From Chloroflexota bacterium (GTDB lineage: Bacteria; Chloroflexota; Anaerolineae; Anaerolineales; Villigracilaceae), in NCBI GenBank assembly GCA_026390015.1, contig JAPLGS010000156.1, forward strand, positions 48,214 to 112,213: a stretch of 64,000 nt of DNA. Direction: 5' to 3'. The notes beneath the pieces are model-generated. The model was given only the letters and a program-made list of their open reading frames with translations. It did not search any database and was not told the origin of the DNA. Position 1 is the first letter of the stretch. Each line of letters begins with the position of its first letter. The position numbers and the translations under genes are program-made. Shown in pieces: positions 34,086-43,235 of the stretch.

Positions 34086-35368
34086 ATCTGCACGTACGGC
34101 TTGCCCGTAATAGTCTGTGGTTATTGATCGCGCGAGTTGGAACGCAGGGTTCCATGGTGATCGTCACCTACGTTCTCGCCCGACGATTGGGAGTTGTGGG
34201 GTTTGGCGAATACGCTTTCATTGCAAGCGCGATCGTGATCGGTCATACGCTCACCTCGTTTGGCTCCGATATGTATCTCATCCGTGAAATTGCCTCAGGG
34301 TCAGATTTCTCAAAATTGCCGTCTGTTCTATTTCTTCAGCTTGCCCTATCCTGCCTGTTCATTGGATTTATTCTATTGTTCATCCAATATTTGCCAAACC
34401 AGTCAGCTGACAGCAATGCGGCGTTGAAAATTTACAGCTTCGCGTTAATTCCTCTTGCTTTTTTTACCGTGACTACCTCTGCGCTGCGCGGGTCACAAAA
34501 AATGATCTCGTACGCCTGGCTAAGTCTTGTAATTCCAATTCTTCAAGTCGTAAGCATATCCATTTTTATTCAACGCGGCTCCAGCGTAGTGATGCTTGCC
34601 TACCTGTTACTTATCATTCAAACAGTGGGGGCAATGTTTGGTGTTATTTTTTGCTCAACTATTTTCCCTCGTTTTTGGATGGACTTACGATTTTCGCTCA
34701 ATGGAATAATTCACATCTTCATAGCTTGCTTGCCGATCGCGATGATAGCTATCCTTGGTGTTATCTACCAAAAATTGAATTTTGCCATGCTCTCGTTTTT
34801 CGGAAATGCCTCAATGGTGGGGATATTCTCCGCGGCGGCACGTGTCTTGGAGGCAGCGCGGATGGGGCACTTCGCCGTGTTTACAGCTTTATATCCTGCC
34901 ATGGCGAATATCAGAAGTGGAAAAGACCCTGTCAAAGATTTCAGTTCTTCATGGTTTCTGCTTCTGGTCATGGCCGTTATCGGATCTGTTTTAATATTTT
35001 TCCTCGCGAAACCTGTTGTGATTATTTTCTTTGGAACAGATTATCAATTATCGATTCCTGTTTTGAAAATTTTAGCTTTTACTTTAATCCCATACACGAT
35101 TAATACCTTCCTAACCTTGGCGTTTCTGGCGAAAAAGAAAGAAACCATAGTTGTGCTTATTCTCCTGGCTTCCTTGATAATTCTGTTGTTATTGAATCTA
35201 TCCTTAATTCCATTTGCAGGACAAATTGGCGCTGGATGGGCATTTCTCTTTTCTGAAATTGCGCAGGCGCTCTTATTTATTACTATGTGGATAATCGATC
35301 TATTCCGTAAAACTGACGCCGATCATTCCAAAGGAGAATTAAATGAGCTATCCGATCTACCCGGATAA
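34082..35368 (+). CDS. polysaccharide/oligosaccharide flippase (Wzx-like, MATE/MVF-type)
   Basis: A 428-residue membrane protein with about 12 hydrophobic spans, starting RLARNSLWLLIARVGTQGS and containing RRLGVVGFGEYAFI, the classic opening of the polysaccharide-transporter family. It would flip lipid-linked glycan units made by the neighbouring GT4 enzymes to the outer face, upstream of the O-antigen ligase-like protein. It overlaps the next gene by 26 bases. Confidence 0.88.
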   Translation: MNLHVRLARNSLWLLIARVGTQGSMVIVTYVLARRLGVVGFGEYAFIASAIVIGHTLTSFGSDMYLIREIASGSDFSKLPSVLFLQLALSCLFIGFILLFIQYLPNQSADSNAALKIYSFALIPLAFFTVTTSALRGSQKMISYAWLSLVIPILQVVSISIFIQRGSSVVMLAYLLLIIQTVGAMFGVIFCSTIFPRFWMDLRFSLNGIIHIFIACLPIAMIAILGVIYQKLNFAMLSFFGNASMVGIFSAAARVLEAARMGHFAVFTALYPAMANIRSGKDPVKDFSSSWFLLLVMAVIGSVLIFFLAKPVVIIFFGTDYQLSIPVLKILAFTLIPYTINTFLTLAFLAKKKETIVVLILLASLIILLLLNLSLIPFAGQIGAGWAFLFSEIAQALLFITMWIIDLFRKTDADHSKGELNELSDLPG

Positions 35369-36119
35369 ATATAAGTTAAAAGAACTTTATGGTGCCCAGG
35401 AAATAGTCGATTATCGCAAACGGATTGGACGAATGCCTGCACTGACTTCGCCGGAAGGGATCTTATTTTGTCTCGAACGCGGCCTGCCATGGAAATTACG
35501 CTGGCGGGTTCCAGTTACTCGGGTTGGCGGGATGAATGGTGATCTGTATGCCTTAAAGAAACCAAAAGATAAAATCGGGATTATGACCGGGTTTGGCGGT
35601 GGATCCCCGATGACTGTGGAACTCGCTGAAGAGTTTGCAGCGATGGGCGTCAAGTGCATGATTCTCATGACCTGGGGAGGAACGCTTCAACCTGAGCTAA
35701 AACCTGGAGACATTGTGGTGGTTGATAAAGCAATCCGTGATGAGGGGACTTCCTATCATTACCTGCCCCCTGCAAAGTATGTCGAAGCAGATCTACAATT
35801 GGCAGATCAATTGATCGGAGCGATCCAAGACCGCGGGGGTCAATGCATACGCGGTACTTCCTGGACCACGGATGCTCCATTCCGTGAGACGGTCGATGAA
35901 ATTCGTCAGTATCAATCCGAAGGCGTGAAGACCGTCGAAATGGAGTCTGCAGGATTATTCACTGTCGGACAGGTACGAAAAATACCCACCGTCTCGGTAG
36001 TGGTCGGCATGGATAGCCTGTCTGACTTTCGCTGGCAAGTACCCGAGCGATTGGATAAGATCATCCACTCACTCGAATTAGTGTATGAAGCATCTCTCGA
36101 CGTACTAAAAAGCAGGTAA
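35343..36119 (+). CDS. nucleoside phosphorylase (uridine phosphorylase family)
   Basis: A 258-residue PNP/UDP-family protein that should split a nucleoside with phosphate. Family segments are GIMTGFGGGSPMTVELAEE, LMTWGGTLQPELKPGD, DEGTSYHYLPP and the ribose-binding VEMESAGLFTVG. AGGAG precedes the ATG six bases away, inside the flippase gene. The family usually serves pyrimidine or purine salvage; why it is coupled to a glycan operon is unclear. Confidence 0.88.
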   Translation: MSYPIYPDKYKLKELYGAQEIVDYRKRIGRMPALTSPEGILFCLERGLPWKLRWRVPVTRVGGMNGDLYALKKPKDKIGIMTGFGGGSPMTVELAEEFAAMGVKCMILMTWGGTLQPELKPGDIVVVDKAIRDEGTSYHYLPPAKYVEADLQLADQLIGAIQDRGGQCIRGTSWTTDAPFRETVDEIRQYQSEGVKTVEMESAGLFTVGQVRKIPTVSVVVGMDSLSDFRWQVPERLDKIIHSLELVYEASLDVLKSR

Positions 36120-36295
36120 TGTTTTGTGTTATCTGTATTTTTTGAAACGACGGTCGTAATGAGATCGGCTCGCATCCAAAGAAAACGATTGACGAGTTAT
36201 GATTTCTGAGGCGTGTTTGAATCACGAATTCCGCAACAAACGCGTTTTGCTAGTAAAATCATAAATGTCACAAATCCCTTCAAAAAGAGAAGCAA

Positions 36296-36715
36296 ATGAA
36301 ATCCTATCGCAAAGAACTTTGGTTTAACATCTCAACCCGGCGTGGGTTTATGAACATCACTCCGCAAGTAGAGAAATGTTTGCAGGAAAGCGGCATTCAA
36401 GAAGGACTCTGTCTTGTGAATGCCATGCATATTACTGCGTCCATTTTTATCAATGATGATGAAAACGGCTTGCATCATGATTATGAAAAATGGCTGGAGT
36501 CCCTTGCTCCACATGAACCTGTAGATCAATATCGGCATAATGACACCGGCGAGGACAACGCGGATGCTCACATGAAACGCCAAATTATGGGACGCGAAGT
36601 TGTTGTTGCCGTAACAAATGGTCAACTTGACTTTGGCACATGGGAGCAGATTTTCTATGGTGAATTCGACGGTAAAAGAAAGAAAAGAGTCCTGGTTAAA
36701 ATTATTGGTGAATAG
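36296..36715 (+). CDS. YjbQ family protein (secondary thiamine-phosphate synthase-like)
   Basis: A 139-residue UPF0047/YjbQ protein; members show weak thiamine-phosphate synthase activity and their main role is uncertain. The conserved core is all here: [32 protein letters not shown], the [15 protein letters not shown] metal and phosphate region, and [16 protein letters not shown]. It is followed after 11 bases by the PfpI-family gene, probably co-transcribed. Confidence 0.92.
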   Translation: MKSYRKELWFNISTRRGFMNITPQVEKCLQESGIQEGLCLVNAMHITASIFINDDENGLHHDYEKWLESLAPHEPVDQYRHNDTGEDNADAHMKRQIMGREVVVAVTNGQLDFGTWEQIFYGEFDGKRKKRVLVKIIGE

Positions 36716-36726
36716 GAGAAAATTAA

Positions 36727-37251
36727 ATGCGTTTACAAAATAAAAAAATCGCGATACTGATCGCCGAAGGCGTGGAAGATTATGAATATATTGTCCCCAC
36801 CATGCGGCTGCAGGAAGAAGGCGCACAGGTGCTCTCCGCAGGTCTTGACTTAAAACCCATAAAAGGAAAAAACGGTTTAACGATCGTGCCCGAAATTTTG
36901 ATCGACTCACTTAATGCAGATGACCTTTTTGCGCTCATCCTTCCCGGCGGATGGGCTCCGGATAAATTACGAAGGTATGCCGTGGTAAAAAATCTTGTCC
37001 ACAAAATGGATGATGCCAATAAAATCATTGGCATCATTTGTCATGGCGGCTCCATCGCGATCTCGGCGGGCATCATCAAAAAAGGTCAACGCGCCACGGG
37101 TTCACTTGGCATCAAGGATGATCTCGTGAACGCGGGCGCGGTCTGGGCGGATGAACCTGCTTTTCGAAGCGGCAATCAGGTTTGGGGGCGGGTGGTTGCA
37201 GATATTCCAGATTTCAATCGCGAGTTGGTGAAGGCTTTAATCGAGGGATAA
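36727..37251 (+). CDS. DJ-1/PfpI family protein
   Basis: A 174-residue class I glutamine-amidotransferase-like protein. The nucleophile elbow GIICHGG has Cys105 followed by His106, and the upstream Glu is in AEGVEDYEYI. Family members act as deglycases, chaperones or peptidases; the residues do not tell which. The last 15 bases overlap the end of the convergent phosphodiesterase gene, and AGGAG precedes the start. Confidence 0.88.
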   Translation: MRLQNKKIAILIAEGVEDYEYIVPTMRLQEEGAQVLSAGLDLKPIKGKNGLTIVPEILIDSLNADDLFALILPGGWAPDKLRRYAVVKNLVHKMDDANKIIGIICHGGSIAISAGIIKKGQRATGSLGIKDDLVNAGAVWADEPAFRSGNQVWGRVVADIPDFNRELVKALIEG

Positions 37252-38052
37252 CGGTTTCTGTTTCATGGTCTCTGGAATCGGCACATCCAATAATTTTAGG
37301 ATGGTGGGCGCGATCTGCAGATGTGAGATGATCTCGCCAGTATCGCCTCTCCCTTTAACTTTTGGCTGGATCCAGAATAACGGAACTTCTCTTTGCTCTG
37401 GGGTAGTACCGCCATGCCCACCATCCTTGTTGATGCCATGATCGCCTGTGACGAAGATGGAGTAATCGCATTCCATCCACTCCTGAATTAATGGAGCGAG
37501 CCACATATCCTGATGAATGGCATGGTTGCGATATTCCTTTGAATCAGAGCCATAAGTTTCGCCATGATAATCCATACCCATGGGATGAAGCAAAAGATAA
37601 TCAGGGGAAAATTTTCGGACGATGTACGCGGCGGTCACAAAGAGTTCAATATCAGGATAATCATCTTCGGTGTAAAAACGGCCGTGCTGAATGGATAAAG
37701 ATCCGTCATCGGTTTCCTTATCGTCAACGCGGTCATACGGCGCGCGGTTGTATAACTCTGAGACCCAATAGTACGCGGCGGCCGCAGTAACTTTTTTGGC
37801 TTCTGCAACAGAGCGGAAAATATTCGGCATGCTCGACCGCCGAACAACGGAATTGGCAACGATCCCATGCACACTTGATGGAACACCTGTATGAATGGTC
37901 TCATACATCGGGCGGGACATGCTTGGCAGCTCGCCAACAATTTTATAAAGTGTCGCAAGTTTTGATTCCACCAGATGGCCGAGAAATCCCATGTTGGCCA
38001 CGGCAACGTCATAGCGCAGCGCGTCAGACAAAATAAGAATAACTTTGCTCAT
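37237..38052 (-). CDS. alkaline phosphatase superfamily phosphodiesterase
   Basis: A 271-residue protein of the nucleotide pyrophosphatase/phosphodiesterase branch. Metal ligands are visible: Asp in LILSDALRYD, the conserved HTGVPSSVHG that carries the nucleophile region, HPMGMDYHGE and TGDHGINKDGGHGG. No signal peptide, so it is cytoplasmic. Relatives hydrolyse phosphodiesters such as glycerophosphodiesters or phosphonates. It is downstream of the ABC importer but behind a strong terminator. A role in releasing phosphate or an alcohol from the imported compound is inferred. Confidence 0.82.
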   Translation of the reverse strand: MSKVILILSDALRYDVAVANMGFLGHLVESKLATLYKIVGELPSMSRPMYETIHTGVPSSVHGIVANSVVRRSSMPNIFRSVAEAKKVTAAAAYYWVSELYNRAPYDRVDDKETDDGSLSIQHGRFYTEDDYPDIELFVTAAYIVRKFSPDYLLLHPMGMDYHGETYGSDSKEYRNHAIHQDMWLAPLIQEWMECDYSIFVTGDHGINKDGGHGGTTPEQREVPLFWIQPKVKGRGDTGEIISHLQIAPTILKLLDVPIPETMKQKPLSLD

Positions 38053-38066
38053 AACTCACCTCAAAT

Positions 38067-38105
38067 AAAAATGGTTCAGAGTGTTAATTACTCTGAACCA
38101 TTTTT
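38067..38105. terminator. intrinsic terminator between importer ATPase and phosphodiesterase genes
   Basis: AAAAATGGTTCAGAGT pairs perfectly with ACTCTGAACCATTTTT around a seven-base loop. On the minus strand it is followed by TTTTTATTT, so most importer transcripts should end here and the phosphodiesterase gene needs readthrough or its own promoter. Confidence 0.9.
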
Positions 38106-38121
38106 TATAACAAATAAATTT

Positions 38122-39183
38122 TCATTCATCCAGCACAAGCACGGCTTCACGCGAACATGTGACCTGCTCCATTGCGCCGATCTTTGGCAATTCAAGGAAT
38201 GGATTATTGAATGTGTCCATGTTGAATTTGGTATTGCCGATCTTCACTTGAATACGAACGACTGAACCGAGAAATGTGATGTTCTCTATCGTGGAATCAA
38301 CAACATTGGCTTTCTTTTGTTCGGAGGCAAAACCAAAACGTTCAGGGCGAATGGCGATTTTTATTTTATCGCCTTTCTTTCTATCCTTCGTGCCTTCTGC
38401 TGATTCAAAATGGAAGCCGTCCATGCTCAACAATCCTTTGACAGGGTCAACCACTTCGGCGTCTGCAGTATTCAAGGAGCCGACAAAGTTTGCCACAAAA
38501 CGAGTATTGGGGAAGTTGTACACTTCAAATGGAGTACCAACTTGTTCGATCTTGCCTTCATACATTACAACGATGCGATCTGAGATGGACAGCGCTTCTT
38601 CCTGATCATGGGTTACAAAGATGGCAGTAATGCCAAGTTTCTTTTGAATAGAACGGATCTCAGCGCGGAGCGATACGCGAATCTTTGCGTCCAGCGCGGA
38701 GAGTGGCTCATCGAGTAAAAGCACTTGCGGACGATTTGCCAACGCGCGCGCCAAGGCCACGCGCTGCTGCTGCCCACCTGAAAGTTGAAACGGATAACTG
38801 TTCCCTTTCTCTTCAAGGTTAATGAGCGCAAGCATTTCAGATACGCGTTCCTTAATGGCAGATTCAGACTCCTTGCGAATACGCAGTCCAAAACCAATAT
38901 TTTGAGCGACCGTCATGTTCGGAAAAAGTGCGTAAGCTTGGAAGACCATGCCGACATTACGCTGGTTGGGTAATTTGTCAGTGATATCCACATCATCAAG
39001 TGTGACTCTGCCGGCACTGGGAATTTCAAAGCCCGCGATCATGCGTAAGGTTGTGGTTTTGCCGCAGCCTGAGGGTCCGAGAAAAGATACGAACTCGCCC
39101 TTCTTCACATCCAGATCAAAATCTTTAACGACTGTAGTTCCGGAATATTGTTTAGAGACATTGGAAAGTGTAAGATGTGTCAT
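38122..39183 (-). CDS. ABC importer ATP-binding protein (PotA/PhnT type)
   Basis: A 353-residue ATPase of the spermidine/iron/2-aminoethylphosphonate importer group. Walker A is GPSGCGKTTT, the signature LSGGQQQRVALARAL, Walker B VLLLDEPLSALDAK, and the H-loop TVTHDQEEAL-like segment reads VTHDQEEALS. A C-terminal TOBE-type domain (about 240-353) is present. It serves the two permeases and the large binding protein encoded upstream. The substrate of the group varies, so only the class is certain. Confidence 0.92.
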   Translation of the reverse strand: MTHLTLSNVSKQYSGTTVVKDFDLDVKKGEFVSFLGPSGCGKTTTLRMIAGFEIPSAGRVTLDDVDITDKLPNQRNVGMVFQAYALFPNMTVAQNIGFGLRIRKESESAIKERVSEMLALINLEEKGNSYPFQLSGGQQQRVALARALANRPQVLLLDEPLSALDAKIRVSLRAEIRSIQKKLGITAIFVTHDQEEALSISDRIVVMYEGKIEQVGTPFEVYNFPNTRFVANFVGSLNTADAEVVDPVKGLLSMDGFHFESAEGTKDRKKGDKIKIAIRPERFGFASEQKKANVVDSTIENITFLGSVVRIQVKIGNTKFNMDTFNNPFLELPKIGAMEQVTCSREAVLVLDE

Positions 39184-39203
39184 TTCAATTTACCTTCTAA
39201 ATA

Positions 39204-39983
39204 TTAATGCCCGCCAACAAGTTGAACTTGCTTGCCGCGGCCAACAAGTTCAAGGATGCCCATCGCCGCCCAGGTGAGCGCGAAACTGATGATGGTTGCT
39301 GCCGCTGGCTCATAAGCCTTGTTTTGGATCAACAAGCCAATGTAAGGTCCAAAAGCTGGTTTTGCAAGATACTGGGCGAGCGTATATTCACCAAGCACAA
39401 TGGCAAAACTCAGGAAAGCACCGCTCAAGATCGCAACGCGGATGTTAGGAAATATGACTTTAAAAAGAATTGTTCCCCAACCGGCGCCCAAACTTTGCGC
39501 GGCTTCTGTCAGTGTTTGAACATCAATGGCCCGCAGACCTGTATCAATTGCGCGATACATATATGGCATGGATAAAACCGTATAACCCGCCACCAGTAAT
39601 CCCGGGCTGTTTACGATCAAAAGCGGCGGATGGCTGTAGGTTCGGACTAGTCCAAAAACATAGACGATCGCAGGAACTACGAAAGGTATTAATGAAAGCA
39701 ATTCGACTATAGGGCGAAGTTGCGGCACCTTTAACCGCACCCAATACGCAGTTGGCACAAAGATTATGATCCCAAGAAGAATGGTAAGAATTGCCCAAAT
39801 AACCGATGAGGAAAAGCTGGTTAAAAATTTGGGATCGGCGAAAAGGTTCTCGTAAGACTTAAAACTATAGATGCCTTTTATGGCTTTCAATGAGAACATA
39901 AATGTTGCCAATAACGGCAGGAAGAAATAAAGAATGCCCACTATCATCCAGAGCCAGGACCAAACTATCCCGCCACGCTTCAT
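39204..39983 (-). CDS. ABC importer permease (PotC/PhnV type)
   Basis: A 259-residue inner-membrane permease with six spans. The EAA loop is EAAQSLGAGWGTILFKVIFP. I chose ATG 39983, which overlaps the stop of the partner permease by four bases (ATGA) and has AAGG eight bases upstream, rather than the GTG nine bases earlier. Confidence 0.9.
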   Translation of the reverse strand: MKRGGIVWSWLWMIVGILYFFLPLLATFMFSLKAIKGIYSFKSYENLFADPKFLTSFSSSVIWAILTILLGIIIFVPTAYWVRLKVPQLRPIVELLSLIPFVVPAIVYVFGLVRTYSHPPLLIVNSPGLLVAGYTVLSMPYMYRAIDTGLRAIDVQTLTEAAQSLGAGWGTILFKVIFPNIRVAILSGAFLSFAIVLGEYTLAQYLAKPAFGPYIGLLIQNKAYEPAAATIISFALTWAAMGILELVGRGKQVQLVGGH

Positions 39984-40885
39984 TTCAGCCACCTTTCCGC
40001 TCTTTGTTGCAAAATGGAATATATTGTCATGACGACTGTCATAATGATAACCATACCAAATGCCATGGCGTATCCCAAACCAGGGTCATTGAGAACGTCA
40101 CCACGTAATTGAGCGCCGATCACGATAGTAGCCAAACTGATCTGCCCGCCAGTTAACGCTTGAGCTGTAGCAAAAGCGCCAAAAGCATTGCCAAAAAGCA
40201 GGATCATAGAGCCTAAAATGGATGGTAACAAAATTGGAAAAGCCACATAACGCCAATATTGAAAAGTGGTAGCACCAAGATTTTCCGAAGCCTCAAGCCA
40301 CTCACGCCGTAATCCATCGATCGCTGGGGCAATTATCAAGGTCATAAGCGGAAACTGGAAGTACATATACACGATGCTCAATCCCAAGAATTTATAAAGC
40401 GTAAAGCCTTGCGTATAAATGTTGATTCCTGCTGCTTTTAGCCAAACCGTCAACATACCTGTAGGACTTAGCAAAGCCATGAACGCAAACGCCAGTGGAA
40501 CACCAGCAAAATTAGAAGCTACGCCAGAAAAGGTCATCAAACTTGAACGCATAAAGCGAGGTAGTCCACCACGAATTGCAGAGTATGCAAGGAGGAAGCC
40601 GAAAATCCCACCACCCAGTGCAGTTGTAAGGCTGATCTTGATGCTAAGCCAATAAGCACCCAAGATATAAGGATCCTTCAATAGGTTCAGAACGTTCTGG
40701 ATCGTAAACGCCCCTGTCTTTGAATCCTTAAAGGTGCCTATGATAAGAGTTGACGATGGATACAGTAGGAATAAAAAAGCAAATAGGAAGAAAGGCATGA
40801 TGCCAAGCCATGCCCACGAAATTTTGGAAAGGGCGGGACGCGCCATAGGCGCGTCCCGCTTTACAGATTGTGACATAGTTGTCAC
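39980..40885 (-). CDS. ABC importer permease (PotB/PhnU type)
   Basis: A 301-residue inner-membrane permease with about six spans after a short cytoplasmic N-terminus. The EAA-loop equivalent reads EASENLGATTFQYWRYVAFP. The GTG at 40885 follows TAGG six bases away; an ATG nine bases later is the alternative. It is seven bases downstream of the binding-protein gene and coupled to the second permease. Confidence 0.9.
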   Translation of the reverse strand: MTTMSQSVKRDAPMARPALSKISWAWLGIMPFFLFAFLFLLYPSSTLIIGTFKDSKTGAFTIQNVLNLLKDPYILGAYWLSIKISLTTALGGGIFGFLLAYSAIRGGLPRFMRSSLMTFSGVASNFAGVPLAFAFMALLSPTGMLTVWLKAAGINIYTQGFTLYKFLGLSIVYMYFQFPLMTLIIAPAIDGLRREWLEASENLGATTFQYWRYVAFPILLPSILGSMILLFGNAFGAFATAQALTGGQISLATIVIGAQLRGDVLNDPGLGYAMAFGMVIIMTVVMTIYSILQQRAERWLK

Positions 40886-40892
40886 GATAAAC

Positions 40893-43055
40893 CTACTTTA
40901 CTTCGACACCAACGGTTGTATCCCAACCGGTTTTAATCAAATCTCTCGCAGCCGTTAGTTGAGCAGGGCTGGGAGAAACTGCTGAGGCATAGGCGCTGGA
41001 GGCAGGCAACTTGGCTTGCAGGTCGGCAGGAATTACACCGCGTGCTTCCATGTCAGCCTGATGAACGCCATGAGCATATCCCTTCATCCAAGCCAGTTGG
41101 CCTGCATCGGAATGAAGAACTTCCATCCAGAGCTTGGCACAATTGGGATGGGGTGCATAAGCACTAATCGCCTGAACGTACATGCTAGCAATCGTCGGAG
41201 AAGGATAAGTTACTGCGATTTCAGGATTACCTGCAAGTGTATCTCTATCACCAAAAGCATTGTAGTCCCAAGCGAGTACGATTGGGGTTGCGCCTTGTGC
41301 AAGTGTTCCAACCTTGGCAATAGCAGGAACAAAATTACCTGCATCATTCAACTGTTTGAAAAAATCAAGACCTGGTTGAACATTATCCAAAGATCCACCG
41401 TTCGCCAAAGACGCTGCGAAAACAGCCTGCGCGGCCTGGTTCGAGCTGCGTGGGTCACCTGTAAGAGCTACTTGACCCTTGTATTCCGGCTTGAGCAAAT
41501 CAGACCAATTAGCAGGAAGATTTGTTACAACAGCGGTATTGATCTCAAGAGCCATTACACCGTAATAACCACCGATCCAATAACCTTCGGGATCTTTGGA
41601 GGGCAAACCGAGAACGGTATCCGGAATTGCATCCCAAGTGGAAACTTTGTAAGGTTGAATTTGACCAGCATCCTTGGCCTGAGACCCATAAGCATAGCCT
41701 ACGTCAATAACATCAGGAGCCTGCGGGCCGGTGTTTCCTTTGTTGGCATCAATCGCCGCTAATTCATCGGCAGAACCAGCGTTTTCATCTAAAGAATTGA
41801 TTTTGACGCCAGACAACGCTTCGAAGGCAGTAAAAATATCGCCATAATTGGCCCAGGAGGCCGGGGTGGCGATGATGGTCAGCATACCTTCAGCTTTACA
41901 GGAGGTAATCAACTCAGCCATCGGGTCTACTACAGGAGCAGCTAATGTGAAGTCACTGGCAGGATAGTAACCAGAGTCGATCAAAGCGGATTGAACATTG
42001 TCCTTGGTAACTGTGACAACAACGGTCGGGTTGGCAGGAACATCAATCTTGCCGTTGTTATATTTGTTTGTGGCTTTGGGAGTTTCACCTTTGACGAAAG
42101 ACACAGCGGCGGCAATTGCATCGTCAACCAAAGTGCGGACATCTTTGAAGACGGTCATTGACTGCTTGCCATCGATGATGTACTGGACGGAGGCTTTTTC
42201 AGCATCCTGACCAGTGACGGCATAGCTCTTGACATCCTTGTCAGCGCCGAAGGCGTCGGCAATCGCGCGGGCGGTGCCATCGTTCGGGGCGAGGATGGAG
42301 ACGTTACCCTTGTCAGCAGCGGCTGCGGCAGTGAGGTTGGCTTCAGCTAGATTCTTGGCGGTGTTGAAGTCCCAGTTAGTGGTGACTTGGCCAATAATCT
42401 TGGACTGCTCATCGCGGGTGAGCGTGGCTTTGCCCTGGAGGGCAACGGCTTCGCTGGAGTTCTTGATCACGAATGTGCCGTCAGCGATCTTGGGCTGGAG
42501 GACATTCCAGGCGCCTTCAAAGAAGAGGAAGGCATTGTTGTCGGAAGCAGCGCCAGCATAGAGGTACAGAGGATTACCTGCGCCTTTGGCATTGTCAACC
42601 AAATATTGAGCCTGAGCGGCACCGACGGAAATGCTGTCAAATGTGACATAGAAATCAACCGCATCGGTATCGCGGATCAAGCGGTCGTAAGAAATTACTT
42701 TTACACCAGCAGCGCGGGCAGCTTCTGCAGCGGCGCCAGCAGCGGCACCATCTTGCGGTGTGAGGATGATAACTTTGACGCCTTTGGTGATCAGGGATTC
42801 AACATTGGCTTTTTCTTTGGCAGAATCACCCTGACTAAAAAGAATCTCAACATCGTAGCCAGCAGCGGTCAGTGCTTCCTTGAAGCGGGTTTCATCCTGT
42901 ACCCAGCGTGGTTCATCTTTTGTCGGAAGTACAATGCCGACTGCGAGTTTGGCTGATGGAGCGGTTGTTGCCGCAGCGCCACCACCACATGCGGACAACA
43001 CAGTTGCCGCGATCACGAATATAGCAAACAATTGAAAAGCAAATTTTTTATTCAT
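40893..43055 (-). CDS. chimeric solute-binding lipoprotein: sugar-type (type I) plus PotD/FbpA-type (type II) modules
   Basis: A 720-residue lipoprotein (lipobox LSAC, Cys23). Residues about 37-367 form a type I periplasmic binding protein like the xylose/ChvE group: VGIVLPTKDEPRWVQDE, VIILTPQDG, KVISYDRLI and VTGQDAEKASVQYI. Residues about 368-720 form a type II binding protein of the iron/thiamine/aminoethylphosphonate class: LTIIATPASWANYGDIF, PDVIDVGYAYG, KPEYKGQVALTGDPRSS and VLAWDYNAFG. The junction AAPVVDPMAEL reads like the mature start of a separate lipoprotein. Only the second module matches the adjacent permeases. It is a real fusion or a collapsed assembly of two genes. Confidence 0.85.
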   Translation of the reverse strand: MNKKFAFQLFAIFVIAATVLSACGGGAAATTAPSAKLAVGIVLPTKDEPRWVQDETRFKEALTAAGYDVEILFSQGDSAKEKANVESLITKGVKVIILTPQDGAAAGAAAEAARAAGVKVISYDRLIRDTDAVDFYVTFDSISVGAAQAQYLVDNAKGAGNPLYLYAGAASDNNAFLFFEGAWNVLQPKIADGTFVIKNSSEAVALQGKATLTRDEQSKIIGQVTTNWDFNTAKNLAEANLTAAAAADKGNVSILAPNDGTARAIADAFGADKDVKSYAVTGQDAEKASVQYIIDGKQSMTVFKDVRTLVDDAIAAAVSFVKGETPKATNKYNNGKIDVPANPTVVVTVTKDNVQSALIDSGYYPASDFTLAAPVVDPMAELITSCKAEGMLTIIATPASWANYGDIFTAFEALSGVKINSLDENAGSADELAAIDANKGNTGPQAPDVIDVGYAYGSQAKDAGQIQPYKVSTWDAIPDTVLGLPSKDPEGYWIGGYYGVMALEINTAVVTNLPANWSDLLKPEYKGQVALTGDPRSSNQAAQAVFAASLANGGSLDNVQPGLDFFKQLNDAGNFVPAIAKVGTLAQGATPIVLAWDYNAFGDRDTLAGNPEIAVTYPSPTIASMYVQAISAYAPHPNCAKLWMEVLHSDAGQLAWMKGYAHGVHQADMEARGVIPADLQAKLPASSAYASAVSPSPAQLTAARDLIKTGWDTTVGVEVK

Positions 43056-43078
43056 ATTTCTCTCTTACTCCTATTTGA

Positions 43079-43114
43079 TTATTGTTGATTGGACGAACGG
43101 CACATACCTAACAT
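43079..43114 (-). CDS. possible 11-codon upstream reading frame in the importer leader
   Basis: ATG to TAA encoding MLGMCRSSNQQ, preceded by CAGGAAAA and GGAGG. It lies between the importer promoter and the binding-protein start. It may be translated, but nothing links its codons to a regulatory amino acid. Confidence 0.25.
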   Translation of the reverse strand: MLGMCRSSNQQ

Positions 43115-43133
43115 TTTTCCTGCACACCTCCAA

Positions 43134-43147
43134 TCTTATTAATAAGA
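43134..43147. promoter_or_regulatory. palindromic operator candidate at the importer transcription start
   Basis: TCTTATTAATAAGA is a perfect 14-base palindrome placed just after the expected transcription start of the importer operon, a position suited to a repressor. Which protein binds it is unknown. Confidence 0.45.
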
Positions 43148-43154
43148 CTTTCTG

Positions 43155-43183
43155 ATTGTAGCATTATCAATATTCAAAGTCAA
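43155..43183 (-). promoter_or_regulatory. importer operon promoter
   Basis: On the minus strand TTGACT, a 17-base spacer and TACAAT, about 100 bases before the binding-protein start codon. Confidence 0.75.
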
Positions 43184-43235
43184 ATAACTCGACCCTAAAT
43201 ATATTGATACTGGTGAATTTTTCCACAGAGCATGG

